Below the pieces are notes generated by a model that did no database searches, was not told the DNA's origin, and saw nothing but the letters and a program-made list of their open reading frames with translations. From Planktotalea sp. (GTDB lineage: Bacteria; Pseudomonadota; Alphaproteobacteria; Rhodobacterales; Rhodobacteraceae), in the NCBI GenBank assembly GCA_024645145.1, contig JAHEGL010000075.1, positions 1 through 8,145 on the forward strand: DNA of 8,145 nt, in the 5' to 3' direction. A program made the position numbers and the translations under genes. This document shows, piece after piece, positions 6,136 through 8,145 of the stretch (its first letter is position 1; every line of letters starts with the position of its first letter).

Positions 6136-7728
6136 TTAGCCGTTTAAGATCAGATCGCTCGCCTTTTCACCAATCATTATTGCAGGCGCATTGGTATTGC
6201 CGCTGACGATTTCGGGCATGATAGAGCAATCTGCAACGCGCAGCCCTTCGATGCCGTGCACACGCAATTTATCATCCACAACAGACATCGGGTCGCTGCC
6301 CATTTTGCAGGTGCCTGTGGGGTGGTAGATTGAGGCTGTGTTGTTGCGCACCCAATCGAGCGTTTCGTCGTAATTGCCCATGTCGAGCGAGGCGTGCGGA
6401 CGGAACTCTTGCGAAATCTTGGAGGCAAGCGGTTCCTGACGCGCAATTGTGCGCGCAATGTTGACGCCCGCGACGGCTGTGCGGCAATCGGTTTCAGTTG
6501 AGAGATAATTGGCGTGAATCTTGGGGTAATCCATCGGGTTAGAACTGGCGAGTTTGATCTCACCCTTTGATTCAGGGCGCAGCTGGCAGACCGACATTGT
6601 GAAGGCCGAGAACCTATCCGCGCCTTTACCCGGATTTTCAGCCGAGAGCGGCTGAACGTGGAACTGAATATCGGGCGTTTCCAGATCATCGCGTGTTTTG
6701 AGGAACCCAGTGGCGAGGCTGGCAGCCATTGTCATAGGACCAGAGCGCGAGGTGACATATTTCAGACCGATCTTGGCCTGACCAAAGAGCGAGCCAACCT
6801 CATCATTCAGCGTCGGTTCGTGGCATTTGTAGACAAGGCGCGCTTGCAAGTGGTCTTGCATATTCTTGCCGACCCCTTTGAGCGGTGCAACGACGTCGAT
6901 GCTGTGTTCCGCCAGTTGTTCAGGATCACCAATGCCGGAAAGCATCAAAAGCTGGGGTGAGTTGATCGCACCGCCAGAAATCACAATCTCCTTGCGCGCT
7001 TTGACGATGCGGTCTTTGCCAGCGCGGTCCTTATAGAGGACGCCACTCGCGCGCTTGCCCTCAAAGAGGATGATCTGTGCTTGAGCATGAGTGATGATGG
7101 TCAAATTCTTGCGCAACTTCGCAGGACGCAAGAAAGCCGCTGCAGAAGAACAGCGCAGACCGTTCTTGGCGGTCAATTGGAAGAAACTGACGCCCTCTTG
7201 ATCCGCACCATTGTAGTCTGGGTTGAACTTGTAGCCAGCCGCTTGCGCCGCTTCAATCCATGCATCTGTGATCGGGCGTTGAATGCGCATGTTGGACACG
7301 GATAGCTCGCCGCTATCATTATGAAATTCATCTGCGCCGCGCTCGTTGCTCTCAGAGCGTTTGAACAGCGGCAAGACATCGTCCCAGCCCCAGCCGACAT
7401 TGCCCATTTGACGCCAGCGATCATAGTCCTGTGCTTGACCACGGACATAAAGGAGACCGTTGAGCGAAGATGAACCGCCCAAGACTTTGCCACGGGGCCA
7501 TTCAATCGAGCGACCATTCAAGCCTTCGTCAGGTTCCGTTTTATAGCACCAATCAACTTTAGGGTTATGAATGGTTTTGAAATAGCCCACGGGAATGTGG
7601 ATCCACGGATTGTTATCTTTGCCTCCCGCCTCGAGCAGAATCACGCGATTCTTAGGGTCTGCGCTGAGGCGGTTGGCGAGGACACAACCAGCAGAACCAG
7701 CCCCTACGATGATAAAATCAGCCTCCAC
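6136..7728 (-). CDS. GMC-family FAD-dependent alcohol oxidoreductase (choline dehydrogenase-like)
   Basis: The 530-residue protein is a complete glucose-methanol-choline oxidoreductase, which oxidises an alcohol to an aldehyde with FAD. Seen in order: the FAD-binding Rossmann motif IVGAGSAGC (7-15) with LLEAGG (31-36), GMC signature 1 (GKVLGGSSSLNGLLYVRG, 80-97), signature 2 (GAINSPQLLMLSGIG, 253-267), the active-site His469 in IYHPTGTCKMG, and Asn513 in SGNTNAPAIMIGEKAS. Members include choline dehydrogenase, the alkanol dehydrogenase AlkJ and polyethylene-glycol dehydrogenase; the sequence alone does not decide among them, and no betaine-aldehyde dehydrogenase gene is adjacent. The start is a GTG at 7728 (GTG GAG GCT GAT), with AAGGGA about six bases upstream and the Rossmann motif in the usual place. 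It is the first gene of a pair with the PhnD-like gene and is divergent from a TRAP binding-protein gene, hinting that the imported compound is an alcohol or its precursor. Confidence 0.93.
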   Translation of the reverse strand: MEADFIIVGAGSAGCVLANRLSADPKNRVILLEAGGKDNNPWIHIPVGYFKTIHNPKVDWCYKTEPDEGLNGRSIEWPRGKVLGGSSSLNGLLYVRGQAQDYDRWRQMGNVGWGWDDVLPLFKRSESNERGADEFHNDSGELSVSNMRIQRPITDAWIEAAQAAGYKFNPDYNGADQEGVSFFQLTAKNGLRCSSAAAFLRPAKLRKNLTIITHAQAQIILFEGKRASGVLYKDRAGKDRIVKARKEIVISGGAINSPQLLMLSGIGDPEQLAEHSIDVVAPLKGVGKNMQDHLQARLVYKCHEPTLNDEVGSLFGQAKIGLKYVTSRSGPMTMAASLATGFLKTRDDLETPDIQFHVQPLSAENPGKGADRFSAFTMSVCQLRPESKGEIKLASSNPMDYPKIHANYLSTETDCRTAVAGVNIARTIARQEPLASKISQEFRPHASLDMGNYDETLDWVRNNTASIYHPTGTCKMGSDPMSVVDDKLRVHGIEGLRVADCSIMPEIVSGNTNAPAIMIGEKASDLILNG

Positions 7729-7838
7729 GACGAGTCCCTTTCAAACTTAATTCAAAAAAACTCTATGCAAATTACAAATTGTAAGCGAGCCTTTTTTTGA
7801 AAAAAAACGTCTCAATAATTATCAATATGGAGAAAATG
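7729..7838. promoter_or_regulatory. AT-rich divergent control region between GMC and TRAP genes
   Basis: This 110-base gap is clearly richer in A and T than the flanking genes. It must contain the promoters of both the leftward GMC/PhnD-like pair and the rightward TRAP gene. Runs of A/T (7754-7760, and T7-G-A8 at 7792-7807) could act as UP elements or bend the DNA. Candidate promoter boxes such as TTGAAA (7797-7802) with TATCAA (7820-7825) lie too near the ribosome binding site to be convincing, so no start site is called. Confidence 0.5.
7772..7784. promoter_or_regulatory. Dyad TTACAA-A-TTGTAA, candidate operator
   Basis: The 6-base arms are perfect inverted repeats around a single central base, in the middle of the divergent control region. 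The size and symmetry suit a dimeric helix-turn-helix repressor such as a GntR- or LacI-type protein, which often controls TRAP uptake genes. No regulator gene lies within the window, so the assignment is inference. Confidence 0.4.
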
Positions 7839-8145
7839 ATGGGAACGAGTGATAAAATCAATCACCTGACGCGTCGTGACTTGTTTAAGGTCGCGGGTCA
7901 GTACGGCATGAGCTCAACGCTTATGGCCGCTGCTGCATTCGGTGGTGCAATGAGCCTTGCAAACTTGGCATCTGCCGCTGAGTCCACATATAAAAAGCGC
8001 TTCGCGAAAGAGCCAAAGCACACGCTGAAGTTTGGTGCGGCTGGCTTTAACGCACGTAACCTGCTGATCGAACGCGCTGGTGCTCTGGAATTCGCGCGTG
8101 ACCTCGAATCACGATCCGACGGTGAGATTCGTGTTGAGTTCATCG
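7839..8145 (+). CDS. TRAP transporter substrate-binding protein (DctP-type), N-terminal part, Tat signal
   Basis: The open frame runs off the right edge after 102 codons. The N-terminus carries a twin-arginine export signal: T11-R12-R13-D-L-F-K, a hydrophobic stretch (MSSTLMAAAAFGGAMSLANL) and a cleavage site near A44-S-A-A. The following segment KHTLKFGAAGFNARNLLIERAGALEFARDLESRSDGEIRVEF has the beta-strand, helix (A-x-x-F-A-x-x-L) and S-x-G-x-I-x-V pattern of DctP-type binding proteins, which deliver organic acids or related solutes to a membrane QM complex. Three in-frame ATGs exist (7827, 7836, 7839). I choose 7839 because GGAG at 7829-7832 then lies six bases away. The permease genes are presumably beyond the edge. 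Ligand cannot be read from this part. Confidence 0.82.
   Translation, partial: MGTSDKINHLTRRDLFKVAGQYGMSSTLMAAAAFGGAMSLANLASAAESTYKKRFAKEPKHTLKFGAAGFNARNLLIERAGALEFARDLESRSDGEIRVEFI

Noticed and set aside
6658..6960. Plus-strand open frame of 100 codons
   Set aside because: It is antisense to the conserved core of the GMC oxidoreductase and shows no domain or start signal.
7792..7807. T7-G-A8 inverted repeat as a terminator hairpin
   Set aside because: It has only A-T pairs, a one-base loop and lies upstream of both flanking genes, so an A-tract promoter feature is more likely.

Overview
The window looks like a chromosomal segment of a marine alphaproteobacterium of the Roseobacter group (Rhodobacteraceae) with moderate GC content. 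This is inferred from recognisable protein families (an AlkB/MutY pair, a DsbA-like thioredoxin-fold protein beside a DUF721 protein, a TRAP transporter with a Tat-exported binding protein). It is also inferred from two G/C-rich intergenic hairpin elements ending in a CCCGGGATA-TTTAT type tail, which I associate with this family. The genus cannot be fixed from the sequence alone.

Layout. Positions 1-548 (minus) hold the N-terminal half of an MFS transporter cut by the window edge. After a hairpin element (633-674) comes a minus-strand cluster, read right to left: a DUF721/DciA-like gene, a secreted DsbA-like thiol oxidoreductase, and a class III (CaiB/BaiF) CoA-transferase whose start overlaps the dsbA-like stop by 4 bases. 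Divergently from that cluster runs mutY (plus, TTG start), followed with an ATGA overlap by an alkane 1-monooxygenase (alkB) gene. The alkB copy is broken: a one-base loss in a run of G residues near codon 55, plus two in-frame stop codons (TGA at 4608, TAG at 4953). The remaining reading frame and all histidine motifs are preserved. A second hairpin element (5258-5334) separates alkB from a convergent minus-strand pair: a GMC-family FAD oxidoreductase followed by a PhnD-like periplasmic-binding-fold protein without an obvious signal peptide. An AT-rich 110-base divergent region with a dyad (TTACAA-A-TTGTAA) separates the GMC gene from the start of a plus-strand TRAP-type binding protein, which carries a twin-arginine signal and runs off the right edge.

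How the genes fit together. mutY, the DUF721 gene and the dsbA-like gene are housekeeping functions (8-oxoguanine repair, replication-linked protein, disulfide formation). The CoA-transferase is translationally tied to the dsbA-like gene but probably serves acid activation. alkB would have hydroxylated medium-chain alkanes, and its multiple lesions suggest that this copy has been lost recently. The right-hand part looks like an uptake-and-oxidation module: a TRAP importer, a GMC alcohol dehydrogenase/oxidase and a solute-binding-fold protein around a shared control region, with unknown substrate. I see no CRISPR array, tRNA, rRNA, insertion sequence or phage gene. The most notable signals are the alkB decay in progress, the paired hairpin elements, and the unexplained GMC/PhnD-like pair. 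I do not see a clearly new biological system.
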